Shown piece by piece: positions 63,701 to 64,000 of a stretch of DNA of 64,000 bases (position 1 is the stretch's first letter; each line of letters begins with the position of its first letter). Under the pieces are notes generated by a model. It was given only the letters and a program-made list of their open reading frames with translations. It was not told the origin of the DNA and ran no database searches. The DNA lies in contig CM055071.1 of NCBI GenBank assembly GCA_029204045.2, positions 24,351,693 to 24,415,692 of the forward strand. The letters are read 5' to 3'. Both the position numbers and the translations under genes were made by a program. The stretch is from Tillandsia leiboldiana. Lineage: Eukaryota > Streptophyta > Magnoliopsida > Poales > Bromeliaceae.

Positions 63701-64000
63701 CTCATCCCCCTTCGAGCAGAGGGCTCGAAGGGGTCAAAATCCTCCCCCCAAGAGCCCTCGGTTGCAACATAAGGGAAAACCAGAAAAATCTTTTCGAAAA
63801 ATTACCTTTGTATCCCGCCGAACAGGAAACACCGAAACGGGCCGCTCACGTCGCGCCACGTGGCACCAGCACACGACACACCAACCCCGGCCACTCTCTG
63901 CGCGAGACGTGGCCCACGATCCCGCGCTCCTGCGCCTCGAGAATCGCGCCCACATGCGCGCTGCCGCGACCATGCCGCACGCAAATCGAGGTAACGACTT
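60791..64000 (-). repeat. Gypsy LTR, minus orientation, runs off the window
   Basis: Starts TGTCACGCCCCGGGTGTAAACC on the plus strand, closely related to the 3' end of the 47563-50756 LTR. Stem-loop 60841-60866. Candidate exons on the minus strand: exon 1 ends 63535, exon 2 63428-63299 (130 nt), exon 3 63178-63108 (71 nt), exon 4 from 60880. Introns 106, 120 and 2227 bp. The GC-rich U3 begins near 63820. Whether it is a solo LTR or part of a full element cannot be told. Confidence 0.88.
60841..60866 (-). other. U5 stem-loop in terminal LTR
   Basis: GTGTACACGG pairs with CCGTGTGCAC on the minus strand around GAAATA, in the same position as in the other LTRs. Confidence 0.75.

Overview
The window is plant nuclear DNA made almost entirely of nested LTR retrotransposons. 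I found no host gene, tRNA or rRNA that I could support. The plant assignment rests on initiator-Met tRNA primer sites (TGGTATCAGAGC), Tekay/Del-like Ty3-gypsy gag and integrase remnants with very long LTRs (3-4 kb), and Sirevirus-type Ty1-copia elements with a third ORF downstream of pol. The species cannot be told from the sequence. Two 100-N assembly gaps lie at 3059-3158 and 36542-36641.

Layout. 1-10333: a minus-strand gypsy element (Gy-1) with ~4.05 kb LTRs that are almost identical to each other and a decayed, non-coding gag-pol interior. 10334-12345: plus-strand gypsy interior with a readable gag (Gy-H). 12346-30303: plus-strand gypsy element Gy-F. Its 5' LTR is split by a solo LTR (15403-18870, TSD CCGGC), and its decayed interior is split by a minus-strand chromovirus-like element (22500-26907, TSD TTGTG). 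30304-59417: Sirevirus-like copia elements. S-A (30304-34945, +) is truncated in integrase. S-C (34946-59417, +) is interrupted in gag by S-B (about 36642-47501, -) and, 61 bp beyond the end of S-B, by a gypsy solo LTR (47563-50756, TSD TTTCG). 59418-60577: the 3' part of another minus-strand Sirevirus (S-D). 60578-64000: two gypsy LTR fragments, the second running off the window.

How the parts work together. The best preserved coding units are gag, pol and the third (env-like) ORF of S-B, and gag and pol of S-C. Both pol ORFs lack protease and the N-terminal part of integrase through the same deletion, so both look dependent on a helper. The third ORF sits behind its own promoter-like block: an array of the same GATCCGGATC palindromes found in the LTRs, a TATA box 14 bp further on, and a conserved 5'-UTR intron.

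The most striking non-coding signal is in the gypsy LTRs. Five of them share GT/AG-bounded leader exons of conserved size (exon 2 127-130 nt; exon 3 71-74 nt in four, 96 in one), followed in four of them by a long third intron. Near the LTR end, five LTRs carry a stem-loop at a fixed place whose stem sequence differs but still pairs. I read this as a spliced 5' leader encoded inside the LTR, which could partly explain why these LTRs are so long. All exon, splice and hairpin calls are by eye and need RNA evidence.
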